Positions 24,732 through 34,004 of a stretch of DNA of 64,000 nt are shown here, in pieces (within the stretch, counting starts at the first letter, position 1; every line of letters begins with the position of its first letter). The stretch is from an uncultured Ruminococcus sp. GTDB taxonomy: Bacteria; Bacillota; Clostridia; Oscillospirales; Ruminococcaceae. The position numbers were made by a program, and so were the translations under genes. The notes below the pieces were generated by a model. The model did not search any database, was not told the DNA's origin, and worked only from the letters and a program-made list of their open reading frames with translations. The stretch is taken from the NCBI GenBank assembly GCA_944388405.1, contig CALXIQ010000004.1, positions 1 through 64,000 of the forward strand, in the 5' to 3' direction.

Positions 24732-24900
24732 TTGCACAATTTTTGTGCAATTTTTTCGTCATTATGCACAAATAAAGTTTTGGCAACTTGCCTCAGAAGG
24801 CTGATTTAGCGCGGTTTTTCCTGTTTTTGCGTAGCTTTAACGTTTAAGAAACGCATGATATTGCGGTTTTAGGCGTTTTATTTTATTTGTGCAAAATGAC
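24732..24900. promoter_or_regulatory. Cluster of TTGTGCA motifs and inverted repeats upstream of GH26
   Basis: TTGCACAA-TTT-TTGTGCAA is a perfect inverted repeat (24732-24750). A 19-base sequence, GTCATTATGCACAAATAAA (24758-24776), recurs inverted at 24882-24900 with one mismatch. The enclosed segment contains AACGTTTAAGAAACG (24839-24853), a LacI-type site. The density suggests a control region for the mannanase gene. Confidence 0.55.
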
Positions 24901-24971
24901 AAATGTAAACCTTTACTCAAATTGAAGATATGTACTAAGAGTAGAATATTGCACGAAGTCATACAAAGATA

Positions 24972-25000
24972 TTTACTTTATGTGTGAATTATGATAAAAT
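24972..25000 (+). promoter_or_regulatory. Promoter of the GH26 gene
   Basis: TTTACT (24972-24977), 17 bases, TAAAAT (24995-25000). Confidence 0.65.
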
Positions 25001-25055
25001 ACTTGTGTGAGAACGGGATATACCCGTAGTGAAATTATAAGGATGGTATACAAGT

Positions 25056-26906
25056 ATGAACAAATCAATCAAAAAAATGTTTGCGGCATTGTGCGCCGTG
25101 GCGTGTACAGCGTCAATGCTGCCTTCGACCGTGTTTGCATCCGGCAGCTTCACTCAGACATATGAAGCTGAAGATGCAACAATTGTAAATTTTAAAACCG
25201 GTTCTGACGAAGGATTCTCAGGCGGCGAATATGTTAGAGTTACCGGAAGCGGAAGCGTAACATTTACAGTTGATGTTCCTGAAGAAGGCTTTTACGACCT
25301 TAACTTCAGAGCTCGCGGCGATGGTTCTGACAAGCTTAATTATGCGTCTGTAAACGGCGAGCGTGTAGGCGAGTTTGAGTCACTGGGCGGAGAAATCAGT
25401 GATGGCTATGTTTACAGAGTACGCCTTAATGCAGGCACCAATGAAATTGCAGTTACATCCAATTGGGGCTACATAAGCCTTGACTGCTTGATTGTTACCA
25501 GCATGGAAGGCTCAGCCGAAGAACATTATGAGGTTGCAAACTCTCTTATCAACCCCAACGCTTCACAGACAACAAAGAACCTGATGGGATTTATCGTTGA
25601 CAACTATGGTAAAAATGTTATCTCCGGACAGGTTACTGACGGCGGCATAGACGGCGCTGAGTTTGGCGCTATTAAGAACATCAGCGGCAAAACACCGGCT
25701 ATGTTGGGTGTTGACTTTATGAGATATACTCCTTCGAGAGTTAACAGAGGCGACAGCGACAACTCAGTAGAAGACGCTATCGAGTTCTGGGAAGCAGGCG
25801 GAATTGTTGAGTTCTGCTGGCACTGGAACGCTCCTGACAAATATCTGAAACCGGGTACAGATAGCGACGGAAATCCTACATGGTATGGTGGTTTCTATAC
25901 TGCAAATGTTAATATGGACTTCTCCGCAATAATGGATGGGCAAGATCAGGATGGATATAACACTCTTATGTCTGATATCGACGCTATAGCTGAGCAGATT
26001 CAGAGACTTGAGGACGCAGGTGTTTCGATTCTCTTCAGACCTCTTCACGAGGCAAGCGGCGGTTGGTTCTGGTGGGGCTCTGACGGCCCTGAGCCTTACA
26101 AGGAGCTTTGGATCACCATTTATGACAAGCTTACAAACGAGCATGGACTTGATAATATTATCTGGGTATGGAACGGACAGGATGCTGATTGGTATCCGGG
26201 TGATGAGTATGTAGACATTATTGGTGAGGATATTTATCCCGGCAACCATGTATATAGCCCTCAGTCTTCAAAATTCCTTGAGGCTGCTAATTACAGCGAT
26301 ACAAATAAGGTAGTAGCTATGACAGAAAACGGCTGCTTGTTTGATATTGACGCTGCTATTGAGAGCAAAACCTTGTGGAGCTGGTTCTGCACATGGAGCG
26401 GCACATATTCTGCAGTTTCTGAGGCTTATACCGAGCGTGAAATGTGGGAAGAGGTTTACACTCATCCAAACGTTCTGACTCTTGAGGATATGCCTGACTT
26501 TGAAACCTACGAGCCCGGCACACCTGCGGTAGACCCCGGCACTGATGATTCCATAGCTGATTCTGACGACTCCGGTACAAATACGCCGTCTGACAGCTCA
26601 ACACCTGATACTTCATCAAGCGGTAGCAATCAGGATGCTGACACCTCAACAGGTGGAGACGCAAACGACGGTAACCAGGATGCTGATACTTCAACAGGCG
26701 GTAATGGCAATGAGGACGATGATTCCGTTCCTGTAATAAACACCTCAAACGGAGGTTCTGACACCTCGTCATCTACCGTAAGCGGTGTTAATACCGACGC
26801 AGACAAGTCGCCTGCAACAGGAACTGCAAGCGCACTGGCAATGGGTGCAGCTCTGGTACTCTTTGCGGGAGCGGGTCTTGCCGTAGTAAAATCAAGAAGA
26901 AAATAA
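25056..26906 (+). CDS. Secreted beta-mannanase: CBM35-like + GH26 + SPxTG wall anchor
   Basis: This 616-residue protein begins with a signal peptide (KKMFAALCAVACTASMLPS, cut near AFA/VFA at about 29). A carbohydrate-binding domain of the CBM35/CBM6 type (about 34-152; YEAEDATI, FSGGEYVR) follows, then a GH26 catalytic domain. The acid/base is E332 in FRPLHEASGGWFWWG and the nucleophile is E424 in VVAMTENGC. A linker rich in Ser, Thr, Asp and Gly (about 490-580) leads to SPATG (585-589), a hydrophobic helix and KSRRK, a sortase signal with Ser in place of Leu. It should cut beta-mannan at the cell surface. LacI-type sites lie upstream, and the tail matches that of the GH5 gene. Confidence 0.92.
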   Translation: MNKSIKKMFAALCAVACTASMLPSTVFASGSFTQTYEAEDATIVNFKTGSDEGFSGGEYVRVTGSGSVTFTVDVPEEGFYDLNFRARGDGSDKLNYASVNGERVGEFESLGGEISDGYVYRVRLNAGTNEIAVTSNWGYISLDCLIVTSMEGSAEEHYEVANSLINPNASQTTKNLMGFIVDNYGKNVISGQVTDGGIDGAEFGAIKNISGKTPAMLGVDFMRYTPSRVNRGDSDNSVEDAIEFWEAGGIVEFCWHWNAPDKYLKPGTDSDGNPTWYGGFYTANVNMDFSAIMDGQDQDGYNTLMSDIDAIAEQIQRLEDAGVSILFRPLHEASGGWFWWGSDGPEPYKELWITIYDKLTNEHGLDNIIWVWNGQDADWYPGDEYVDIIGEDIYPGNHVYSPQSSKFLEAANYSDTNKVVAMTENGCLFDIDAAIESKTLWSWFCTWSGTYSAVSEAYTEREMWEEVYTHPNVLTLEDMPDFETYEPGTPAVDPGTDDSIADSDDSGTNTPSDSSTPDTSSSGSNQDADTSTGGDANDGNQDADTSTGGNGNEDDDSVPVINTSNGGSDTSSSTVSGVNTDADKSPATGTASALAMGAALVLFAGAGLAVVKSRRK

Positions 26907-26920
26907 CCTGAGATAATATT

Positions 26921-26954
26921 AAAGGCGTCTGATTAATTTCAGGCGCCTTTTATA
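26921..26954 (+). terminator. GH26 terminator
   Basis: AAAGGCGTCTGA pairs with TCAGGCGCCTTT and is followed by a short T-run. It is nearly the same sequence as the GH5 terminator at 41762-41795. Confidence 0.9.
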
Positions 26955-27016
26955 TGTCCGGGGATTGATACAAAACAAGCATCGGACTGCTTGCTTTACA
27001 TTACCCTTTTTGTCAA

Positions 27017-27221
27017 ACAAAAAACCTCCGTCCTTACAGAACGGAGATTCTTTGTGTGATTGCTCACTTTATATTAATGTATGGTGGAGGAAAAATAACA
27101 TGTAGACGGGACTTCAGGTATGTCTAAGTGCAACGATCGTCAATTTTTAAGCTTTGTATACCCGTTGCCCGAGAATCTCACGAGTCGCTTAATTCTCACG
27201 GCTCAGGTGTCCCTCTAACCT
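27017..27221 (-). ncRNA. Candidate non-coding RNA, minus strand
   Basis: A gene-free 560-bp gap contains a minus-strand unit with its own promoter (CTGTCA 27248-27253, 16 bases, TATAAA 27226-27231) and terminator (CTCCGTTC/GGACGGAG then GTTTTTTG, 27017-27046). Between them lie CAGGT/ACCTG, GAGAAT/ATTCTC and GCAACG/CGTTGC pairings, plus GGGAC/GTCCC between distant parts. No open frame with a ribosome site is seen. It is not followed by a same-strand gene, so a riboswitch is unlikely. I do not recognise the family; the 6S-type end pairing is absent. Confidence 0.5.
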
Positions 27222-27340
27222 GTTGTTTATATAATAAAGCTTCAATGTGACAGCTTTATGACGGACGGCTGAAAAGCGGCAGATTATTGGATGGATATAT
27301 AATGCTTTTTATACGTTAATCAATTGTTTATATTTTTTTG

Positions 27341-27369
27341 TTGGCAAAAGGGCAAAAATATGATATAAT
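27341..27369 (+). promoter_or_regulatory. Promoter of the ACT/UPF0210 operon
   Basis: TTGGCA (27341-27346), 17 bases, TATAAT (27364-27369). Confidence 0.8.
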
Positions 27370-27469
27370 TATAACTTAACAAGGTGTTTTCCGTTTTTTA
27401 AGAGCAGTGCCTCATACGGGACGGAAAGGCTGTTATTTTCCGATAATTAATGAAAGGCTGGTTTATATA

Positions 27470-27739
27470 ATGAGAGCAGTAGTTACGGTTATAGGCAAGG
27501 ACGCAGTAGGTATTCTTGCAAAGGTAAGCACAAAATGCGCCGAGCATAATGCAAATGTAATTGAGGTTACTCAGTCGGTGCTTCAGGATTTGTTTGCTAT
27601 GATTATGCTTGTGGATATTTCAAAGCTCAGCACGGATTTTGCTCAGCTGGCGGACGACCTGACAGCTCTGGGCGATTCTATGGGCCTTAAGATTCACACT
27701 ATGCATGAGGATATTTTCAACTGTATGCACCACATCTGA
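27470..27739 (+). CDS. ACT-domain protein, UPF0237 family
   Basis: This 89-residue single ACT domain starts MRAVVTVIGKDAVGILAKVS and contains HNANVIEVTQSVLQDLFAMIM. It matches UPF0237, which is regularly paired with UPF0210 as here. The family's function is unknown but the ACT fold suggests binding of an amino acid. ATG 27470 is chosen; GAAAGG lies upstream, whereas the longer frame has no site. The gene is 21 bases ahead of its partner. Confidence 0.88.
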   Translation: MRAVVTVIGKDAVGILAKVSTKCAEHNANVIEVTQSVLQDLFAMIMLVDISKLSTDFAQLADDLTALGDSMGLKIHTMHEDIFNCMHHI

Positions 27740-27760
27740 TTTGAGAGGAATGTTTGACTG

Positions 27761-29116
27761 ATGATAAATACTTACGACGTGCTTGAAACAATACGCATGA
27801 TTCAAGACGAATGCCTTGACATACGCACAATTACAATGGGCATATCGCTGCTTGACTGCATAGACAGCGATATAGACAAGGCGTGTGAAAAGGTTTATAA
27901 AAAGATTACCCAGAAGGCTAAAAACCTTGTTTCGGTGGGAGAGGGGATTGAAAAGGAATTTGGCATTCCCATTATAAACAAGCGAATTTCCGTTACCCCT
28001 ATCGCAATAATTTCCGCCGCCTGCAAATGCTCGCCCGTTCCCTTTGCAAAGGCTATGGACAGAGCCGCAAAGGATGTGGGAGTTAATCTCATAGGCGGTT
28101 ATTCCGCACTGGTGCAGAAGGGATTTTCTGCGGGAGATATTGAGCTTATAAAATCAATTCCCGAGGCTTTGAGCAGTACCGAAAGGGTGTGCTCATCGGT
28201 AAACGTGGGCTCCACAAAAACGGGAATAAATCTTGACGCCTGCAAAATCATGGGAAAGATAATCAGGGAGTGCGCAGAAAAAACTGTTGACAGTGCCTGC
28301 TTCGGAGCTGCCAAGCTGGTGGTATTCTGCAACGCTGTGGAGGATAATCCCTTTATGGCGGGAGCGTTCCACGGTGTGGGCGAGCCTGACTGCATGATAA
28401 ATGTAGGCGTTTCCGGTCCGGGAGTTGTCAGGGCAGCTTTGAAAAAATATCCCGACGCCGACATTACTCAGATTGCAGACGTAATCAAAAAAATATCCTA
28501 TAAGATTACCAGGGTAGGCCAGCTGGTGGGAGTTACCGCATCACAGCGGCTGGGAGTGCCTTTCGGAATAGTGGATTTGTCCCTTGCACCTACTCCTGCG
28601 GTGGGAGATTCGGTGGCTCATATTCTTGAGGAAATAGGCCTTGAAAAGTGCGGAACTCATGGAACTACCGCTGCTTTGGCGCTGCTTAACGACGCTGTTA
28701 AAAAGGGCGGAGTTATGGCTTGTTCAAGAATAGGCGGACTTTCGGGAGCGTTTATACCCGTTTCTGAAGACGCCGGAATGATTGACGCCGCCAAGAGCGG
28801 AACACTATCTATAGAAAAGCTTGAAGCTATGACTGCTGTGTGCTCGGTAGGTCTTGATATGATTGTTGTCCCGGGAGATACCGAAGCTGACACGTTGGCT
28901 GCAATTATCGCTGACGAAGCTGCCATCGGAATGGTAAACAGCAAGACCACCGCCGTAAGAATTATTCCCGCTATCGGAAAAGATGTGGGAGATGAGCTTG
29001 ACTGGGGCGGACTTTTCGGCTGCGGACCTGTAATGCCGCTTAAAAAGGAGTCGCCGTCCAAGTTCATAAACCGTGGCGGACAGATTCCCGCGCCGCTTCA
29101 CTCCCTTAAAAACTAA
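27761..29116 (+). CDS. UPF0210 (DUF711, PFL family) protein
   Basis: This 451-residue protein matches the UPF0210/DUF711 family, which is distantly related to pyruvate-formate-lyase-like folds. Conserved stretches include [21 protein letters not shown] at the start, [16 protein letters not shown], and GVSGPGVV; the end [29 protein letters not shown] is typical. The biochemical role is not established. Pairing with the upstream ACT protein (UPF0237) is conserved in many Firmicutes, so the ACT domain probably regulates or stabilises it. A terminator follows. Confidence 0.9.
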   Translation: MINTYDVLETIRMIQDECLDIRTITMGISLLDCIDSDIDKACEKVYKKITQKAKNLVSVGEGIEKEFGIPIINKRISVTPIAIISAACKCSPVPFAKAMDRAAKDVGVNLIGGYSALVQKGFSAGDIELIKSIPEALSSTERVCSSVNVGSTKTGINLDACKIMGKIIRECAEKTVDSACFGAAKLVVFCNAVEDNPFMAGAFHGVGEPDCMINVGVSGPGVVRAALKKYPDADITQIADVIKKISYKITRVGQLVGVTASQRLGVPFGIVDLSLAPTPAVGDSVAHILEEIGLEKCGTHGTTAALALLNDAVKKGGVMACSRIGGLSGAFIPVSEDAGMIDAAKSGTLSIEKLEAMTAVCSVGLDMIVVPGDTEADTLAAIIADEAAIGMVNSKTTAVRIIPAIGKDVGDELDWGGLFGCGPVMPLKKESPSKFINRGGQIPAPLHSLKN

Positions 29117-29123
29117 GCTTTTG

Positions 29124-29149
29124 CGGCAGGATAAATTCCTGCCGTTTTT
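29124..29149 (+). terminator. UPF0210 terminator
   Basis: CGGCAGGA/TCCTGCCG stem followed by TTTTT. Confidence 0.88.
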
Positions 29150-29215
29150 GATAAGCAAACCTCTCGGAAATTTGTTGATTGCGAGCATTGTTATGCCGTC
29201 GTGAAAGGGTTATTT

Positions 29216-30079
29216 ATGGATTATTCAAAGCTTATTGATTTGCACACTCACTCCTCTTTTTCTCCCGACGCCGAAGATTCTCTGGAGCGTATGGTTGAAA
29301 GAGCGGCAGCACTGGGGCTGGCGGCGTATGCCGTAACCGACCATTGCGACTGCAATTACTGGTATCCGGCTGAAAGCTGTTGCGGCGGCGAAAAGCCCAA
29401 AGATATTGAAATGTACGGGGCAGGACAGTACGCCTTTGAAAGCATCGCCGCACAAAGCAGGATTAAAGAGAAATTGGCGGGGAAAGTGAATTTCCTCTGC
29501 GGAATTGAGCTTGGTCAGCCGTTGCAGGATATTGACAACGCCGAAAAGGCGGCGTCTGACAAGCGGCTTGATTTTATAATAGGCTCTCACCATCAGAACA
29601 AAGGGCAGGAGGATTTTTATTTCCTCGAATATGACAAAATGACCCTTGATGAGATATATTCGCTGATGGATAAGTATTTTTCTGAAATGCTTGAAATGTG
29701 CCGGTGGGGAAAATTCGACGTGCTGGGGCATCTTACATATCCGCTTAGATATATCGAGGGGGACTACGGAATCAACCTTGATTTAAGCCGCTATGAGGAA
29801 ATAATAAGAGAGATATTCCGCACGCTTATACAAAGCGGCAAGGGGATAGAGATAAACACCTCGGGGCTAAGGCAGAAATACGGAAAAACCTTCCCCACCC
29901 TTGAGTATGTAAGGCTTTACCGTGAACTGGGGGGAGAAATAATTACAATCGGCTCGGACGCTCACCATATCTGCGATGTGGCGGCAGGCGTCGGCGATGG
30001 AGTTGAAATTGCAAAAGCCGCAGGGTTTGGGTATCTGACCTATTTTAAGGAAAGAAAGCCGCAGTTTATAAAAATGTAG
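29216..30079 (+). CDS. PHP-domain histidinol-phosphatase (HisJ/HisK type)
   Basis: This 287-residue PHP-fold phosphatase has motifs DLHTHSSFSPDAEDS at the start, TDHCDCNYW, GIELGQPL, GSHHQNK and GSDAHHI near the end, which together supply the trinuclear metal site. The family includes histidinol-phosphatase HisK/HisJ in Firmicutes, the eighth step of histidine synthesis, but no other his gene is nearby, so a generic phosphoesterase is possible. ATG 29216 is preferred over the GTG at 29201, because the ribosome site GAAAGGG lies between them. Confidence 0.82.
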   Translation: MDYSKLIDLHTHSSFSPDAEDSLERMVERAAALGLAAYAVTDHCDCNYWYPAESCCGGEKPKDIEMYGAGQYAFESIAAQSRIKEKLAGKVNFLCGIELGQPLQDIDNAEKAASDKRLDFIIGSHHQNKGQEDFYFLEYDKMTLDEIYSLMDKYFSEMLEMCRWGKFDVLGHLTYPLRYIEGDYGINLDLSRYEEIIREIFRTLIQSGKGIEINTSGLRQKYGKTFPTLEYVRLYRELGGEIITIGSDAHHICDVAAGVGDGVEIAKAAGFGYLTYFKERKPQFIKM

Positions 30080-30109
30080 CGATATGCGGCGTTGCCATGT
30101 TTTTGACAC

Positions 30110-30138
30110 TTGAAAAAAATACGGCGTCATGATATAAT
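30110..30138 (+). promoter_or_regulatory. Promoter of the cardiolipin synthase gene
   Basis: TTGAAA (30110-30115), 17 bases, TATAAT (30133-30138). The -10 segment is repeated imperfectly about 30 bases on (GATATAATAA near 30162). Confidence 0.7.
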
Positions 30139-30219
30139 AACTTTTGATGTATTAAAATCTGATATAATAAACTCTGATGTTTTATTAAAGAAAGTAAAAA
30201 TATATAGAAAGGAAATCAG

Positions 30220-31773
30220 ATGACAAAGTTTTGGAAAAAGCTTGCTAAGATTCTTTTTTCACAGCGAACCACAATAATCCTGCTTCTATTGGTGCAGGTT
30301 ATTTTTCTGCTGTATGCGTTTTTTCAGTTGGGAGAACATTCAAGAACCTTTTATTATACCTTCACAATTCTCGGACTTGCGCTGGCGGTGTATATTCTGA
30401 ACAAACCACAGAATCCTGCCTATAAGCTGGCGTGGATAATTCCGCTGCTGGCGATACCGATGTTTGCTACCATAGCGTATTTTATACTTACAAATCAGTA
30501 CAGCACCAGACGGGTGAGAAACGCCTATATAAAAAAATGCGCCGGAACAAAGCCGTTTTTAAGACAGGACCAAGATATTCTTACCGAGCTGAACATCGAG
30601 GACAAAAACGTATACCGCCTTGCAAGATATGTGGATAAGTTTGGCGGATATCCTATCTATAAAAACACTACGATTGAGTATTTCAAGGTGGGCGAGGAAA
30701 AATTCGCCGCTATGGTAAGAGAGCTTAAAAAAGCGGAGCATTTTATTTTTCTTGAATATTTTATAATCGACCAGGGAGAAATGTGGGACGAAATTCATGA
30801 TATACTGGTGGAAAAGGCAAGGCAGGGAGTGGAGGTACGACTGCTTTACGACGGAATGGGCTCACAGTATCTTCTGCCCTTCAGGTATGACAAAAAGCTT
30901 GAAAAAGAGGGCATAAGGTGTCATGTGTTCAACCCATTCAGACCAATGCTTTCCTCTATTCAGAACAACCGTGACCACAGAAAAATCTGTGTTATTGACG
31001 GTCATACCGCCTTTAATGGGGGAATTAATCTTGCCGATGAGTATATAAACCGCAAGGTGCGTTTCGGTCACTGGAAGGACACTGCGGTTATGATAAAGGG
31101 GGACGGCGTATGGAATTTCACCATGATGTTTTTGCAGATGTGGGAAATTGTAGACGGCGAAGGACTTGCCGTCGATTACGATCAGTTTCTCCCCGAAAAT
31201 ACCGCCGAAATGCCAAAAAACGCTCCCGGATATGTAATGCCCTACGGCGATTCTCCGCTGGATTCGGAAAACGTAGGAGAGCTTGTATATCTTGACATTA
31301 TAAACAACGCCCGTGATTATCTTTACATCACAACTCCCTATCTTATTCCCGACAACGAAATTGTCACAGCCCTTGGCTATGCGGCAAAAAGCGGCGTGGA
31401 CGTAAAAATAATCACTCCGGGAATACCCGATAAGTGGTATGTCAAGTCCATCGGCAAATCCTATTACAAGGAGCTTATTGCCATGGGAGTGAAGATATAC
31501 GAATACAACGGCTTTATTCACGCCAAGAATTTTGTTTCCGACGACAAAACTGCGGTGGTGGGTACAATAAACCTTGATTACAGAAGTCTTTACCTTCACT
31601 TTGAGTGCGCAACTTATATGTATAAAACCCCGGCGGTAATGGATGTAAAGGCGGATTTTATCAATATGCTGGAGAAAAACTGCGTTGAGATAACCGTTCA
31701 CGACTGCGCAAAGCGTTCCCTGTGGAGCAGAATGGTTTCGGCGGTGCTGAGAATTTTTGCACCCCTTTTATAA
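30220..31773 (+). CDS. cls: Cardiolipin synthase
   Basis: This 517-residue phospholipase-D superfamily enzyme joins two phosphatidylglycerols at the membrane. There are two N-terminal spans with a third hydrophobic stretch, then two HKD motifs: DHRKICVIDGHTAFNGG (about 251-267) and HAKNFVSDDKTAVVGTINLD (about 435-454). KTYRNTxI-like KNTTIEYF and the family spacing are normal. The ATG follows AAAGGAAA. It is monocistronic, with a bidirectional terminator after it. Confidence 0.93.
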   Translation: MTKFWKKLAKILFSQRTTIILLLLVQVIFLLYAFFQLGEHSRTFYYTFTILGLALAVYILNKPQNPAYKLAWIIPLLAIPMFATIAYFILTNQYSTRRVRNAYIKKCAGTKPFLRQDQDILTELNIEDKNVYRLARYVDKFGGYPIYKNTTIEYFKVGEEKFAAMVRELKKAEHFIFLEYFIIDQGEMWDEIHDILVEKARQGVEVRLLYDGMGSQYLLPFRYDKKLEKEGIRCHVFNPFRPMLSSIQNNRDHRKICVIDGHTAFNGGINLADEYINRKVRFGHWKDTAVMIKGDGVWNFTMMFLQMWEIVDGEGLAVDYDQFLPENTAEMPKNAPGYVMPYGDSPLDSENVGELVYLDIINNARDYLYITTPYLIPDNEIVTALGYAAKSGVDVKIITPGIPDKWYVKSIGKSYYKELIAMGVKIYEYNGFIHAKNFVSDDKTAVVGTINLDYRSLYLHFECATYMYKTPAVMDVKADFINMLEKNCVEITVHDCAKRSLWSRMVSAVLRIFAPLL

Positions 31774-31797
31774 TCCAATGATTAGCGGCAAAAAATA

Positions 31798-31840
31798 CGG
31801 ACAGCAATCCTTTTTGAAAAGGACGGCTGTCCGTTGTTTT
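31798..31840. terminator. Bidirectional terminator between cls and the EF-G paralogue
   Basis: CGGACAGC pairs with GCTGTCCG around an inner CCTTTTTGAAAAGG hairpin, with T-runs on both sides. Confidence 0.85.
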
Positions 31841-31845
31841 CTTAG

Positions 31846-33927
31846 TTAGTCTATTCTGTTCTTTGCGATTACTTCCGCTACCAGATTTGAAGGCAGCTGC
31901 TCGTATCTTACATGCTCGAAGGTAAATTCACCTCTGCCCTGAGTCATCTGTCTTAAGGTAAGGGCGAAGTCCTGCATTTCAGCTTCCGGCACTTCCGCAA
32001 TAACCTCGGTAAGACCCTTTGTCTCGGAAGGATTCATTCCCAGCACACGACCTCTGCGCTTGTTAAGGTCGCCCATTATATCTCCCGTATTCTCATCGGG
32101 AACAAGCACGCTGAGAGAGCCGATTGGTTCAAGGAGGGTAGGCTCTGCCTGTGGGATACCGTCCTTGTATGCAATGGATGCCGCAGTTTTAAACGCCATT
32201 TCTGAGGAATCTACCGGGTGATATGAGCCGTCCACCAGAATAGCCTTAAGACCAACCATCGGGAAGCCCGCCAGCACGCCTCTCTTGACGCTTTCCTGAA
32301 GTCCCTTTTCAACCGCAGGGAAGAAGTTTCTCGGAACCGCTCCGCCGAATACCTTTTCCTCAAAAACAAGCTCGTCGCTTACGCAAGGCTCAAACTCAAT
32401 CCACACATCGCCGAACTGACCATGTCCGCCCGACTGTTTTTTATGTCTGCCCTGAACCTTAACCTTCTTGCGAATTGTTTCTCTGTATGCAACCTTAGGA
32501 ACGGTAACGTCCATATCAACGCCGTATTCGTTTTTAAGCTTAGCCACAATTACGTCAAGGTGAAGTCCGCCAAGAGTGCTTAAAATCATTTCGTTTGTAT
32601 TGGGATCCTGCTTATATGAAATTGTCAGATCCTCTTCAAGGAGCTTTGTAACGGCGTTGGAAATCTTGCTTTCATCCCCCTGACCCTTAGCCTTTACCGC
32701 CATTCTGTAGCAGGGCTTCGGGAACTCTATGGGAGCAAATTTAACCGGTCTTGAAGGGTCGCAGATTGTGTCATTGGTGTTTACGCTCATTTTCATAGCG
32801 GCGGCTATGTCACCGCATACCACCTGGCTGGCTTCCGTCTGCTTTTTACCCATAAGGGTTACAAGTTTTCCGACCTTTTCGGTGTTTCCGGTAGTGGTGT
32901 TGAGAACCTCCTTGTTGGGAGTTACAACGCCAGAGAAAACCTTAAGGAATGACATTTTTCCCACAAACGGGTCGGCAACGGTTTTGAACACGAACGCCGA
33001 CATAGGCTCGCTTTCCGAGCAGGCAACCTCCACAGGCTCGCCGTTTGCATCTTCAGCCATTACAGTGGCGTTTTCAGCCTGGTGGGGAAGCAGCAGGGAA
33101 ATTTCCTTTAAAAGCATATCAACGCCCGACAAATCGGTAGAGGAAACGCAGGTTACGGGAGTGATGATTCCCTCGTTCATTCCCTTGTGTATTCCGTCGA
33201 TAAGCTCCTTCTGAGTAAAGGGCTCGCCGGAGAAGAACTTTTCAAACAGCTCTTCGTCCGTTTCGGCAACCGCCTCCGATACGGCTTCAATAAGTCCGTC
33301 GATACGGTATTCCATCTTTTCCGAAACCTCGGCGGTAGGCATATCAGTTTCAACGGCGTTGCCCTTGTCGTCGTATTTGTACGCCTTCATTTCAATAAGG
33401 TTTACATAGGAAACTATCTTTCTGTCGGCAATAACCGGTACAACAACCGGACAAACAGTAGGACCGAACTCCGCCTTGAGCTGAGTAAGCACGTTGTTGA
33501 AGTTGGCGTTGTCGTCATCAAGCTTTGTTACCACGAACATTGTGGGTTTTCCGTATTTCTTTGCAGCGTCGTATGCCTTGTGGGTTCCCACCTTTACGCC
33601 GGATTTTCCCGAAACGGTAATCATAACCGAACCGGCAGCGTAGATTCCTTCAAGCATTTCTCCCGCAAAGTCAAAAAGTCCGGGAGTGTCCAGCAGATTT
33701 ATCTTGAATCCGTCCCTCTCAAAAGAGGCAAGAGAAGTATAAAGAGAGCATTTTCTTCTTATTTCTTCCGCTGTATAATCTGAAACTGTATTGCCGTCGG
33801 CTATCTTACCAAGCCTGTCGGACGCTCCGCTTTTATAAAGCAAAGCCTCAGTCAGCGAGGTCTTTCCTGAGCCGGCATGACCCGCAATAGTGATGTTTTT
33901 AATTTTGGTGCTGTCGTAGGTTTTCAA
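31846..33927 (-). CDS. Elongation factor G-like GTPase (EF-G paralogue)
   Basis: This 693-residue five-domain translational GTPase has G1 GHAGSGKTS at 16-24 and G3 DTPG. G4 is TKLD instead of NKxD. Domains II-V follow, with the domain IV segment SGGHGQFGDVWIEFEP. Known relatives are annotated as EF-G-like or FusA2 proteins; some rescue or recycle ribosomes or protect them, and the specific task is unknown. It stands alone rather than in the str operon, so the canonical fusA is likely elsewhere. It starts with TTG (33927) nine bases after AAGGAGAG, and has its own promoter. Confidence 0.88.
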   Translation of the reverse strand: MKTYDSTKIKNITIAGHAGSGKTSLTEALLYKSGASDRLGKIADGNTVSDYTAEEIRRKCSLYTSLASFERDGFKINLLDTPGLFDFAGEMLEGIYAAGSVMITVSGKSGVKVGTHKAYDAAKKYGKPTMFVVTKLDDDNANFNNVLTQLKAEFGPTVCPVVVPVIADRKIVSYVNLIEMKAYKYDDKGNAVETDMPTAEVSEKMEYRIDGLIEAVSEAVAETDEELFEKFFSGEPFTQKELIDGIHKGMNEGIITPVTCVSSTDLSGVDMLLKEISLLLPHQAENATVMAEDANGEPVEVACSESEPMSAFVFKTVADPFVGKMSFLKVFSGVVTPNKEVLNTTTGNTEKVGKLVTLMGKKQTEASQVVCGDIAAAMKMSVNTNDTICDPSRPVKFAPIEFPKPCYRMAVKAKGQGDESKISNAVTKLLEEDLTISYKQDPNTNEMILSTLGGLHLDVIVAKLKNEYGVDMDVTVPKVAYRETIRKKVKVQGRHKKQSGGHGQFGDVWIEFEPCVSDELVFEEKVFGGAVPRNFFPAVEKGLQESVKRGVLAGFPMVGLKAILVDGSYHPVDSSEMAFKTAASIAYKDGIPQAEPTLLEPIGSLSVLVPDENTGDIMGDLNKRRGRVLGMNPSETKGLTEVIAEVPEAEMQDFALTLRQMTQGRGEFTFEHVRYEQLPSNLVAEVIAKNRID

Positions 33928-34004
33928 TTGAGTTCTCTCCTTATGATTTTGGATTTGCAGATATATGTACTAATTACACAATAAAAATCAAACTGCATGG
34001 TATA

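Noticed and set aside
27017..27221. 6S RNA or SRP RNA identity for the minus-strand RNA candidate
   Set aside because: The two ends do not pair into the long 6S hairpin and the SRP GGAA-tetraloop motif is absent.
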